Shown: positions 10,936 through 21,311 of the stretch, piece after piece
Layout of the letters: every line of letters begins with the position of its first letter
How positions within the stretch are numbered: position 1 is the first letter of the stretch
Notes under the pieces: generated by a model
Told to the model about the DNA's origin: nothing
The model's input: only the letters and a program-made list of their open reading frames with translations
The model's database searches: none
Source of the DNA: Actinomucor elegans
Taxonomy: Eukaryota; Mucoromycota; Mucoromycetes; Mucorales; Mucoraceae
Length of the DNA stretch: 64,000 bases
Direction of reading: 5' to 3'
Assembly (NCBI GenBank): GCA_026027325.1
Contig: JAMSLZ010000020.1
Coordinates: 361,738 to 425,737, forward strand
Translations under genes and position numbers: made by a program

Positions 10936-13900
10936 ATGGGTAACAGTTCACTACCTTATGAAATAGTACATTGCTCTTCTTGGGATGACGATTACAATCC
11001 GGAACAGTTGGTCAAAAGTAGTCCTGGTAACCAGTGCGAACCTTTACCAGACAAGTGTAAAGGTTGGCAAACTCCCAAGTAATATAATATATATATATAT
11101 ATGTGTGTGTATACATCTTTTAGTTTCTTTATTAACACTTTCTATAGATGCCCTGAATACCCTCAAGACTTGATCATTCATTTATTATCGGGTACCAGCC
11201 GTATATCCAAAGTTCAAGTATTATCTCACCACTTTAAAATTGCGACCAAAATCGATGTATATATTGGTATTCTCAAGGACGCCGAAGATGTACTTGAAGA
11301 TATAGCACCAGATATGCCTCCAAGCGATGATGAAGACAATATGTTAATTGAATTTACTAGATTAGGGTAATTACACATGCTCTTATTACATAGAAACTTG
11401 TCTAATAACAAAATAGCTATGTCTCTTTTGATGATAACACACGCGCGCAGTTCCGCGCTCGGGAACTGAAATCTATTAAAATCAACGCGGATGGTGAATA
11501 TGTTCGTCTAGTCATTCGGAACTGTCATAGAAACAAACATAATACATATAACCAAGTAAAAGCGATCTGCTTCAGTCCAAACATATACATATAATACTAA
11601 CGAATCCCTTTAGGTTGGTATTCTTGCTTTGAATATCTTGGGCCAGCCATTGCACTCAATAGATAGAGATGAAATTACGTCTTCCTCCAACTTGCCGCAG
11701 GTATGTTATATACATTACATATACAACAAAATGCATATACTTATAAGTGTATAGAATCACACTGCACGTTACCCATTTGATGATAATAGTCTACTCAGCT
11801 CCTCAACAAGACGTACAAGCGTATCAAGCACTCACAGCCAAATCAGTCGACTACCTTCTTCTAGTGCTGCAGAAATTGAACTTCAACGATGGATAGAAGC
11901 ATTACTTCATGCTGAAGAAGAAGCAGTCCGAGGTATCATTTTATATAGTGTCATGCACGTATAAATTACTAATCCTAAACTTAGGTGAATCGTATCAGAT
12001 TGCTAAAACATACAAATTCCTGGGAGACAAGATGGAAAAGCTGACCAAGATCTTGGCAGATCTCGAATTTAAAAAGAGGAGAGCAGTTGAGATCAAAAAT
12101 TATGACGAAGCGGAAAAGATCAAGGTACATTCATAATACAAATCAATTGTATGTTACTAAGAAATATTATAGGATGATATCCAAGGAATTAGGGAAGTAG
12201 CTGTTAACACTTTAAAACATGCACAGATTCATATTACTGAAGATGGGATCATTGAACCATTGGAAGAACAAGAGGTAGCTTTTGATAAAGTCGATACTTG
12301 ACATAGATTAACAATCAATTGTTTTACTTCAACAGCATTACCAGCCTGAACAGCACTATCAACCTGAACAACATTACCAGCTTGAACAGCATTACCAATC
12401 TGAACAACACTATCAGCTAGAACAGCACTATCAGGCTGAGCATCATTACCAATCTGACCACCAGCACTTTGAGTCATTAGACCCCAGTATGCTGGAAGAT
12501 ACCATAATTTGCACTGATGCACCCGCTCCCTCTACTTCGATGATCCGACAAGGACAAGATGAATGGCAAGAACATACCCAAGAAACGATATACCCACCCG
12601 AACAGACACCACCACAGGAACCTCAAGCAGTAGTAGACCCAGACAGTATACCCGAACCCATCATGGACGAAGAACGCATCCCATATACCCTCCCCATCCA
12701 TATCTTTGGCGAAGACATTGTCGCCTGCGTCCTTAGCATCAAGGCCAAATGCCGTTCAAGAGGTCTTGGTCAAATCGAGGAAAAGATCCAATCCCTCAAT
12801 GCTTTTGCACAAACTCAACAACTGGAAGCCCTCTCGATGCTCATCTATATTGACGGTTTTATACCTAGTGCTCTTGAAGAGGAAGAAGGCGAAGATGATG
12901 AAGAGTTGGATGATGAAGCTCGCGCTGTAGCTCACTTTGTCAATGCCACACTCATGATGATTCAGGAAGCAGTCATGGACTCGCGTGAACCTATTGTATC
13001 CTTGGCCATCTCAACATGGCACCAATTGATAGATTTTGCTCAACAAACACGCATTGAAACACGGTATATTATTGAGTGGACTGAACGCGCGTTTTCTGGT
13101 TTGCTTAAGCGTACAGGCGATAGCAATTCAAAGATTAAACAAGCAGCTGTGACATTGGTATTAGTATTGGTTCAGATCTATCATACACCTCCCTTCGCTT
13201 TAATGACCTTATTTGTCTGTAAACCTGAACGTATGATTCACAACCATAAAGAGGCAAAGGCCCGTGTTGAGTTGGTGGAAGCTACAGTCATGAAATTAGG
13301 TGTTACTGATAATCAACGCCAACAAAAAGCAGCTCTATTACAGGTGCCTTTATCTCAGGTCATGGCCTTTGTCGTGGTCTATTTGAATCATGGACACGAA
13401 GACGTTAGACAAGCTGCTGTTAAGCTTGTAGTAAGCATCTCTGATCAAATTGGTTTCAAGCTTGTTAGTCCATATATTGATGAAACGTTAAGGTTGTCTT
13501 TAGCAGAGGTAAAGAAAAAAAATTTTCAAATGAGTTTTGGTTATGACTAACTTGTCTTTTTTTTTTTTTAATGGTAGACTGTAAAGAAGCTGGTCGATAA
13601 AGATTCACTTTACAATAGCAATGGTAACACTCAAACCACAACCAAATCAAAAAACAAGACTACGACCACCAACAGTAAGAGTGCGCTGTCTGAATTACGT
13701 GCTTTGACAGTTGTGAAGCCAGAGAAGAGATCAACCTTAACTAACAATCGAACTAGCACTCGAACGACCAAGAAGACTACTGCAAATACCACTGCTGCTT
13801 CAAGAAATACCGATAAAAAGACAAATGGCACTACTACAACCAGACCAAGTAGTAATAAGAAGCCACCCACAGAATCAGTTCGTAACAATACAAAGTCATC

Positions 13901-14575
13901 TGCTTCTTCTAAGCCAGCAGCAGCAGTTGTTGGAGAACCAACCAATGAAAACAGGTACCATATAAAGCGAAAGAAACTAAACGCTTGCTCATATTCCTAA
14001 CAATCTACTAGTGTTTGTATCTTTTGTGATGAAGTTAATCCTGAATTCAACGAGGATACTTTGATCAAGCATTACTACAACTCATGTCCTGTATTAACCA
14101 AATGCCCTGTGTGCCAAATTGTAAGCTATTATTTATAAATTGATAATTCGTTACTGATGTTTGCTATGTATAGATTACTGAGATATCTACTTTGAATGAA
14201 CACATGTTGGTAGACTGTGAAAAGAGACATTTGATCAAAGAGTGCACTCGTTGTCATCAAGCTATTCCAGTTGAGCAATGGCTCCAACATACTCTAAAGC
14301 AAGTCTGCCATAGTAAGTATATATAAGAGTAACACTATCACCTTGCTTACTGAAAAATGATAGATATGGCAGGCTCCGATAAAGTGCATTGTCCTCTTTG
14401 TTATGTCAGTATTGAACCGCCTAATGACGAAGGCTGGAAATTACATTTAATGACAGGTGAAGGCTGCCCCAAATTAAAGAAATCACGATCACCTGTAAAG
14501 AAGGCTGTTCCTCAACAACAGCAATCAACTTTACAGGCAAAAAAGAAAAAGCCTATTAGCAGTAGCAAACGATAG
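10936..14575 (+). CDS. CEP104: CEP104 homologue (ciliary/centrosomal microtubule plus-end protein)
   Basis: Twelve exons (10936-11078, 11148-11366, 11417-11555, 11614-11700, 11755-11932, 11985-12124, 12173-12274, 12336-13508, 13578-13954, 14012-14120, 14174-14312, 14364-14575) have phases that all agree and give 1005 residues. Domain order matches CEP104: an N-terminal jelly-roll (about 1-195, with VQVLSHHFKIATKIDVYI and LGYVSFDDNTRAQFRARELK), coiled coil (about 245-315, LEFKKRRAVEIKNYDEAEKI), a Gln/His/Tyr repeat, a TOG/HEAT array (about 400-730), a basic Thr/Asn-rich linker, and C-terminal zinc fingers (VCIFCDEVNPEF, LTKCPVCQI, KECTRCHQAI, CPLCYVSIEP). In animals and algae CEP104 sits at ciliary tips and binds tubulin and EB1. 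Non-flagellated fungi lack cilia, so retention is notable. All tubulin- and zinc-binding regions appear intact, so it is unlikely to be a pseudogene. Confidence 0.92.
12336..12470 (+). repeat. In-frame 18-bp tandem repeat in CEP104
   Basis: About seven imperfect 18-bp units at the start of exon 8 encode HYQ(P/L/S/A)EQ hexads. The array begins right at the acceptor and separates the coiled coil from the TOG domain, so it is a length-variable linker. Confidence 0.9.
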
Positions 14576-14713
14576 ATATCTTAACTCGATATGAAATAGT
14601 AATATATGGATATGACAGAAAAGCTAAAGATGTACATTTTGAATAATAAAGAGCTTGTTTTGGCGCGAAAACACTTTAAATGGAACCTCTGGTCGTTACA
14701 TAAGAAATGAGTC

Positions 14714-14899
14714 TTATGGAGAATTATTCAAGCTCAAGTAGATGCTACTTACTGGGAGCCACAAGTATTCTGCATCGGTTAATCCTTGTAATTCATCTTG
14801 CCCTACTTTGTCCAATGTGATACATTTGCATAGATCGTACAAGAATAATACACTCAATAGTGTCGCTATGCCTATCATGATCTTGCTTTGATGTTTCAT
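14714..14899 (-). CDS. Possible small single-pass membrane protein, perhaps spliced
   Basis: From ATG 14899 the frame encodes a basic N-terminus and one hydrophobic helix (IMIGIATLLSVLFLYDLC), then a short soluble part with VGQDELQGLTDAEYLWLP. A consensus donor (CCA|GTAAGT) occurs at about 14752, so the coding exon probably ends there and splices further down, where it would overlap the CEP104 3' end. Size and topology resemble small mitochondrial inner-membrane assembly proteins, but no family is identified. It is convergent with CEP104. Confidence 0.4.
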   Translation of the reverse strand: MKHQSKIMIGIATLLSVLFLYDLCKCITLDKVGQDELQGLTDAEYLWLPVSSIYLSLNNSP

Positions 14900-15612
14900 T
14901 CCAATCTCTATTACATTTTGTTGTAAATTGTGAAGGTTTGTCTTATTGAATAAAAATAAAAGAAAAACTCGGTATACCTTTTAAAATTGAGTATCTTGCT
15001 TCTATTTTGCTATGGGCGATGATATTACTAGTAGTAGATCGCTTTAAGATAACCCTGTAAGGGTTTTGACATATTTTACACCAACTCATACGTTGGAAAC
15101 ACAGTTTGTGCATATAATAATGATGGGTGCCTCTATTGTCAGAACAAAAATAGGTGAGCGATAACGCGTGTTGATATTGGAAAGAAAAAACTCCCCCCTT
15201 ACGTCGATTCACAGCAACAACACCAAACTTTTAGCCATTCACCACAAGGTTCATATTCACGACATGTTCGACATTGAACCTACCCATGTTAATGTCGGTT
15301 TCTCTTCACACCACATGTCCTTACTTCTATAAAAGGCTCGGGTTGTTGGTCATCTGAAAACGCGTTTTGTCTTTTAAGTTCAGGCATAATAAAATGCTTT
15401 TTGTGTACTGAGGGAGCTTAAAAAAAATAGAGAGGGGAGGAGAGAGTGCTTCATTGTTCTGAATAGGTATATCAGATGTTATTGTAGCACCATTGGATTT
15501 ATAAAGTCACTGTTGACTGCGCACAGTAGTAATACACCATCATCAGGTGTTACCTATGAGTAGTATTACCTTTCTTTTTTTCTTCTTACAAAAAATAAAA
15601 TAAAAATAAACA
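14900..15612. other. intergenic
   Basis: Promoter regions of the flanking divergent genes. No recognisable gene; ORFs here are unsupported. Confidence 0.5.
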
Positions 15613-16947
15613 ATGGGAAATCAGTTATCATCCTTTGGGGATGTTGCCTCATCCACTGCAACTGCCAATGATTTATATGTAAAAGAAACTGCATTAAAAG
15701 GCCTTCAAGTAGTTGGTGCAGTAGGTACTTGTATTCTCCTTTCGCCTGTCATTATTGTCGCATTGCCTTTTGTCGGTGCCTATGAGTTTGGGGCTGCTCT
15801 CGAAAGTGAATTACTTAGCGGATATAAAGTCATAGATGGCATAATTGGAGGTCTTTTTGGAGTCGTTGCATCACCTTTGGCTCCATTTTATTGTTTCCTG
15901 GTATCGATGCAAGAGATATTCAATACCAATAAAGATCAACGTCATATTGCCAGTCAAAAATACATGAACAAGGCGCAAGGTATGCTCAAATTAGATCCAA
16001 CCTATTACAATATTGTCATCACTGGATGTCCAGGTACAGGCAAGGTAACCTAAAAAAAAACTGTGTTGTATATAAAAAGGCATTGATACTATTACATATA
16101 GTCAACTTTGTTAAATGGTTTATTAGGCTACAAAGACAATCACAAAAATGCTGCTAAAGTAGGCGAGATTGAAACTACATTGGAGCCTAAAAGCTATAGA
16201 CACCCTATACTCAACACAGTATATCTTTGGGATATGCCAGGGGTTGGCACGCCTAGACATCCATCCAAAAATTATTTTGAAAGATACTTTTTGGGCGCAT
16301 TCGACGCGATTCTGATTGTATTTGATGACCGCCTTATGGCAAGTGACGTGGATATAGCCAGACAAGCAAAAATATACAAGGTACCTGTATTTTTTATCAA
16401 GAATAAAGCTGATATGGTATCATTGCTTCATTATACTTGTGGTCGTCTATATTTATTTTCTTTATTTTTTGTTTGTAGTCCATAGATCGAAAGATGCAAA
16501 GAATGAGAGAAAAAAATCAAGCTACTGCTGCTGGTGATGTTGCTGATACCTTGGCCGAGACAAAAAGATGGGCATTGGCTGTATCTGATTTAACTGCAGA
16601 GGTTTTTATATATGTCCTTTGTTAGAAACAAAAAAGAAAGAGTTACTGATAACGATGATTAATAGGTAAAAAGTACCATATACAAAAATATGCGAAGACT
16701 CAGCTTGAACACGGACCAATTGTATATCGTATCAGCTAACACTCTAAGAGACTTTGTTATCATGCTCATGCGTGACCAATCACAGTCAATAAGTGTCAAA
16801 AGTTCAGATATCAAAAATCTATCTCTTGGGTTGATACATGAAAAGATCTTGATATCAAATCTAATGGATACATTGGCAAATAGAGAGCACAACAATAAAT
16901 GCTGTAGTAATATGGAGCTTGGCAAAGATAAATGTAGCACTCGATGA
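15613..16947 (+). CDS. IRG-like (interferon-inducible-type) dynamin-related GTPase
   Basis: Four exons (15613-16044, 16102-16416, 16479-16601, 16666-16947), all phase 0, give 383 residues. It starts MGNQLSSFG, which fits an N-myristoylation signal (Gly2, Ser6). A hydrophobic/amphipathic region follows (about 33-60, VGAVGTCILLSPVIIVALPF). The GTPase domain has the G1 loop GCPGTGKST split by intron 1, G3 DMPGVG and G4 NKAD. The C-terminal part is helical. Order and size match the IRG/p47 family, whose animal members are myristoylated and act on membranes of intracellular compartments; fungal members are of unknown role. The C-terminus is Cys/Asn-rich and short. No disruption seen. Confidence 0.82.
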
Positions 16948-18076
16948 TATTCACCAGCATTACCCATCTATACAGTATTTGATGAGAGAAAAAAACTAGT
17001 TCCAAGTGCCGCTGAAGGAAAGAAAATATGCATCTTTAGGCAATAGATCATAATAATTAATTATAAAGCGTTGTTCATAATGTGGTTTCTACAGAATAAA
17101 TAATACTATGAAAGAATGAACACAGAAATCTAATCTACTACATAGTTAACAACAAGTTATGATAGAAAAGCATTATCATTTCCTACTTTCCTATGGTTTA
17201 TGGATCGCGAATTTATCCCAATTTTCATTATATAAATTAAGGATTTTTCATTACTTTGTTAAGATTTGTTACCATAACGAGTGTCTTTTTAACAGATGTG
17301 GCCAAGCTTAACGGCAATCTTCACCGAAGCTCTCGTATTACTTTTCATGTAGTTTTATTACCATATGTCTGTAGAACGTGCAAACCACAAGTTTTGGGTT
17401 TTCTTCTAATTCACAAAGAATTTTTACTTAATTCTGTTAAAAAAGTACTACTTTTTACATTTTGAAGATACTTTAGCACGTAAATATCTAACTTTCAGTA
17501 AAATGCGGTTGGCCAAAATGAGTGAAAGCGCAAAGAGCTTGTGGTGAAGACTGTTTTTCAGGATTGAAAAAAAAAAAAGGTATATTACACACATTGAAAG
17601 AATGAATTTGAAGCAAGTAGCGTACGCTGGTTTTTGGCAAAGGGACTAATAATGACACAATAATTCTGTGTTTATCATCAGTAGGAAACATAGTTTCCAA
17701 GATTGATTTGATCTCGAAAAATGAAAGAGTATACAAAATTTTATTATTTAGACAATGAATCCTATGGTGGCAGATAATAAGGAGTAATACTATTGTATTC
17801 GGTGTCCACTGCTAGTAAGAACGCCTGCGATCTTCAAGACTCGAAAATGCTTATAATTAGCTGGTGAATTGGCTGTAAAATAACTAAAATGGTACAATAT
17901 ATAAGGTTACATCTTTTAGATAGGGAATATCTAAGGTCGTTAACAAGCAGCCATTGATTGGAAAATATTTAATATCAATGTTGCTGAAACGAATACTGAA
18001 GATGTGATACATGCTCTCTGAGCCATGCTTCATTTTCCTTTATTGTAAAATAAATTTTACTTCCCTATATTCTATA
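16948..18076. other. intergenic, no gene seen
   Basis: AT-rich sequence with scattered short ORFs in several frames and none with splice or domain support. LTR-derived sequence begins at the right edge. Confidence 0.45.
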
Positions 18077-18221
18077 GGATCGACACAATAATAATTAGTA
18101 AGGAATCAACAGTTCATTTATGTTATACACACAGACTCTATCTGATAATCCAATCAGATTAACGAGGTCCGCGTCAATATAAGCGATGTGTCATCCTTAC
18201 TAACTATTATTGTGTCGATCC
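18077..18221. repeat. 145-bp fold-back element flanked by TA
   Basis: Terminal inverted repeats of 28 bp (GGATCGACACAATAATA...) differ at one position and are flanked by TA on both sides, as in Tc1/mariner-type MITEs. The interior matches the reverse complement of part of the LTR copy at 23742-24244 (around 24110-24217), so this is an LTR end that contains, or was inverted around, a MITE. Confidence 0.65.
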
Positions 18222-18265
18222 TAGAAAATAGTAGGTGGAATACAACAAATATAACAAACGATAAC

Positions 18266-18361
18266 TGTCAGGTACACACACAGATTTGCGTGTAGCCTTT
18301 TAATTAGTATAAATATCAAATGAAATGGAAAACAATAAAATGTATCTCTCAGCACGCGACA
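18266..18361 (+). repeat. LTR-like repeat, family 5, next to tRNA-Asp
   Basis: Runs from TGTCAGGTACACAC to GCACGCGACA (TG...CA ends) and contains the shared block AAATGGAAAACAATAAAA. It is preceded by the final bases of family 4 (GGTGGAATACAACA, ending about 18242) and ends 45 bp from the 3' end of the tRNA-Asp gene. Shorter than other copies, so internally deleted. Confidence 0.7.
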
Positions 18362-18405
18362 TCAAAAGACGTTTGCTACACACACTACGTTTGCGTGGAA
18401 AAAAG

Positions 18406-18477
18406 CTCTCCGGCGGGGAATTGAACCCCGGTCTCCCGCGTGACAGGCGGGGATACTCACCACTATACTACCGAAGA
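18406..18477 (-). tRNA. tRNA-Asp (GTC)
   Basis: A 72-nt cloverleaf on the minus strand: acceptor TCTTCGG/CCGGAGA with one G-U pair, A box in TAGTATAGTGGTGAGTATC, anticodon loop CTGTCAC (GTC), and T arm CGGGGTTCAATTCCCCG, which holds the B box. No intron. Confidence 0.96.
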
Positions 18478-19004
18478 TATGCTTGGTTGTTGCATGTTGC
18501 ATTTGGTTATTACCGCCTTTTCATTCATAATTTCTTCGAAATGCCAAGTAACAAGTATAGTCAAGAATTTGATACATATTGAAGAAAATTACAAGGAATT
18601 GCTCCATTTTTGTTTGAAGTCTCTAGCATATCTCTAGCCCGAGATTTTTGCATTTTAGTTTTCAGCCAATGAAGGACGTTCGTTATCTCCGCTCTCAGCC
18701 AATGAAATTGCGTTCGCTCCTTTGGCTGTAAACTCAAGATCTCTTTGGAATAAGCAAGGTTTAAAGTTACTATCTCTCTTGGCCTGGTCTCAAACCATTG
18801 TATTTTTCTGACACATTTTCCTTTTTATATATATTTTCTTATTATATTTGTTATTCCCTTTACTTTTAGTATTATATTCCCTTCATTCAGTTTTTCTTTT
18901 GTACATTTCACTCATTTCACTCATTTCATTCACATTGTGAATCTTTATTTTCCCTTTTCTTTTATTCGATGTCCTTTTTCCATTTTTCCCCTTTTGTATA
19001 TATT
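18478..19004. other. tRNA upstream region with repeat fragments
   Basis: A ~55-bp piece (18484-18538, GGTTGTTGCATGTTGCATTT) recurs at 24521-24575, just upstream of the tRNA-Met gene. Two direct copies of CAGCCAATGAA...CGTTCG lie at about 18660-18715. No gene. Confidence 0.5.
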
Positions 19005-19007
19005 ATC

Positions 19008-19289
19008 GGAGGTCATACAGATACTCGCAATTGTTGTACAATTACTCGTACAGGTTCTGGGTTAGTGGATGACCTTAGGTATTTACTCATGGGCATATTT
19101 TTGGCTGCTGTGATGTTCTCTGGATATGTGTACCCATTTAAATGGCTATTTCCAATTTTTAAAACGGCTAGAAATATTTGGAATGCCGGAGACATATTGT
19201 ATAACCACATTCTATTGCACCCGGTCATCCACTAACCCAGAACCTGTACGAGTAATTGTACAACAATTGCGAGTATCTGTATGACCTCC
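19008..19289 (+). repeat. Left 282-bp terminal direct repeat unit with inverted ends
   Basis: About 66 bp at each end of the unit are inverted copies (GGAGGTCATACAGATACTCG...). The central ~150 bp are unique and in the same orientation as in the right unit (23183-23464). The unit could itself be a MITE, or act as a structured terminus. Confidence 0.85.
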
Positions 19290-19433
19290 TAGTGGGATAT
19301 CTCACCACACACTGGTAGACATACGTTCCATAGCAAGGTAGTAGAGAGGGGGGGGGGGCCAAAAGGGATGATCTTGTCCAGAGACCTGAATAGTTTCAGC
19401 CCCCCCTGGGAATGGAAACTAAGGAGCCTAAGG
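19290..19433. repeat. Left inner terminal inverted repeat (144 bp)
   Basis: Reverse complement of 23039-23182, including an 11-base G run (C run on the right). Bounded by TA where it meets the 282-bp unit. Confidence 0.88.
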
Positions 19434-19512
19434 CTACACTGTAGGACTGGGAGTGAACAACAGCATTTGGTAGCATACAACTCCTATTATACTACAGCAT
19501 TCTTAAATAAAC

Positions 19513-20587
19513 ATGTTTCCGAAAGAAATAGTAGATGCGTTTACGTTGCTTATGGCGACTTACTGGCAGTTTCTTTCTAAAGATTGGCCAGTGTTGGAAA
19601 AGACTAAGTATCACCGGTCTGAGGTTAAGCCTGTAAAAGATATCCAGCATGTAAAAACTTATGTGTTGGAGCATCTTGGCTACATACCTGTTTTTTTCTT
19701 TCTCGTAGAGCTGTTTGCAAACCAAGAATATCCTGGTCCATATTCCAACGTGGACAAAGGATTGTTGATAATCTACCAGCTTCTTACCGGTTGTTCTATT
19801 GCGCATATGGCACGTTTCATCCCTTCTAGTAGCTACCATGCTATTTACAATGCCTTTTATATAAAATACGGAGAGGAGCTGAATACCTGTTTGGACTATT
19901 GCCTACGAAAGATGTTCTCCTCAACAAAGCTGCGAATTATGTGTGCTCTTCACCGAAACCCTGAAGATTTTAAGCATGTTTTACCTTGATGATAGATGGA
20001 CATGATTCTAGAGCAACATATATCAACGCTGCAGATCATGCCATGTTCTATTCGTATAAGCTTAAGAAGTCTGGCTTCCGAACACAAGTATGTACAGATG
20101 TTAATGGGATGGTGTTGTTTGTCTCCGATGCGGCACCATGTTCAGATAACAACGATGGGTCTATGCTTGCTGATATGCGGTTGAAGAAGAAGATTAGTAA
20201 GTACGATTGTGTTGTCGTTGATGGTGGATACACTACTTTTATAGATCGTATTCTAGCAAATAATCGTCACCTGGATCGCCATAATTTTGTATTCCCTATC
20301 CGTAAGTCTCGAGGAGTGGGTCTGAAACAAGAAGAAGTTAATTACAACTCCATTCTTGGAAGCTTTCGTTCCTCGATAGAAGCAACGTTTGGAGAGATTG
20401 GAACCTTATTTCAACGATTCAACGGTAAAGGCGTTATTCGAGTTACCGAGATGGAGACATTCACGGTACAGTTCAAGCTTGCATGTCTTCTTGCAAACAT
20501 CAAGAAGTTTGTTAACATTGGGTGTGTTTCTAGCTCTGAACAACATACTTTTTGGATGCAGCCTAACTTCGACTTTCCAAATGGCAG
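19513..20587 (+). pseudogene. DDE transposase part of the transposase-chromodomain protein, one frameshift
   Basis: The first segment (19513-19986) encodes the helical N-terminal region, with YPGPYSNVDKGLLIIYQLLT and IPSSSYHAIYNAFYI. The catalytic segment follows in the -1 frame from about 19983: first Asp in TLMIDGHDSR, second Asp in VVVDGGY, and Glu in SSIEATFGEIGTLFQRF, the DDE_Tnp_4/Harbinger-like pattern. The AT-rich homologue at 57754-59231 reads through here without a gap, so two extra T in GTTTTACC (19978-19985) break the frame. This may be mutation, assembly error or slippage. The frame runs to PNGS at 20587, where a solo LTR interrupts it; the stop at 20643-20645 is LTR-derived. Expected role: cut-and-paste transposition from the inverted termini. 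Confidence 0.8.
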
Positions 20588-20872
20588 TGTGGTGAAATCC
20601 ACATATAACATTCTACATTATATTAAAAAGACGGGATTCATTTAATAACTATCCATCAAAAGAGGGAGTTTTGAATCACCGCTGAAAATACAATTAATGA
20701 AGAATGAACATAGATTAAAAAGACCTTTGATTGTTACTAAGAGACCATTTCTTTGGAAGTATAAATACAAGAGATACAAGCTAGATAGAAAAACTTAACT
20801 CACTTTGAATCAATAAAACCCCATAAAACGGTTCTAACTGATTCACTCGCTTTTTATTCAATTTTTACCGCA
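20588..20872 (+). mobile_element. Solo LTR (family 1, 285 bp) inside the transposase gene
   Basis: Starts TGTGGTGAAATCC, ends TTTTTACCGCA, and is flanked by the exact 5-bp duplication GGCAG (20583-20587 and 20873-20877). It contains a TATAAATA box (about 20760) and AATAAA (about 20811). Removing it with one GGCAG joins the transposase frame to the chromodomain frame. A second copy is at 39062-39344. Confidence 0.93.
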
Positions 20873-21214
20873 GGCAGCAGTAAGAATGTCTATGACGTAG
20901 TAAGTACCCTTACAATTGCGGAAAAGTCCCAAGATGCTGAGATGGTAAAAGAAATACAGCAGCAGTTTCTCTCTTTGGGGGTGAACGAAGATAATGGCTC
21001 TGATGACGAACCCATCGACGAGGACTTACCACAAGGACACTACGAGGTTGAGGCCATTGTTGGGCATCGTGGACCAAAGCATCGTAGAGAGTATTTGGTT
21101 AGGTGGGTAGGCTATGATGAGAGTAGCAATAGTTGGCTTTCTCCTAACAACTTCGACGACTCTGATATTATTATCGAGTATGAGAAAGACGTTAGAAGAA
21201 GGCGGAAGAAGTAG
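20873..21214 (+). pseudogene. Chromodomain C-terminal part of the transposase, cut off by the solo LTR
   Basis: In the frame of ATG 20942 the sequence is open back through the LTR junction (GSSKNVYDVVSTLTIAEK). An acidic linker (GSDDEPIDEDLP) is followed by a canonical chromodomain: YEVEAIVGHRG, EYLVRWVGYDESSNSWL and NNFDDSDIIIEY, then a basic tail RRRRKK. The aromatic-cage positions (Y, W, and W in NSWL) are present, so methyl-lysine histone binding is plausible, as for chromoviral integrases that target heterochromatin. The AT-rich relative carries transposase and chromodomain in one protein, supporting an original fusion. ATG 20942 might allow a free chromodomain protein driven from the LTR promoter. 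Confidence 0.85.
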
Positions 21215-21311
21215 GTTCCACAAGGGGATGTTTTTTAAAACTTGTTAAAATATATGGAATATTTAAGCCTTTTAAAGCACATGGTAGCATATTCTAAGCA
21301 TATACTACACA

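Noticed and set aside
16123..16365. 80-residue minus ORF opposite the IRG GTPase
   Set aside because: Antisense shadow of exon 2.
17488..17736. 82-residue minus ORF with hydrophobic stretches
   Set aside because: No start context, splice support or known motif in an AT-rich spacer.
19013..19228. 71-residue ORFs on minus, repeated at 23188-23403
   Set aside because: They lie in the duplicated 282-bp terminal unit and share its inverted ends; identical because the DNA is duplicated, with no domain or start context.
19978..19990. Programmed -1 frameshift in the transposase
   Set aside because: GTTTTACC is not a canonical slippery heptamer, and the homologue reads through without an extra residue; mutation or error is more likely.
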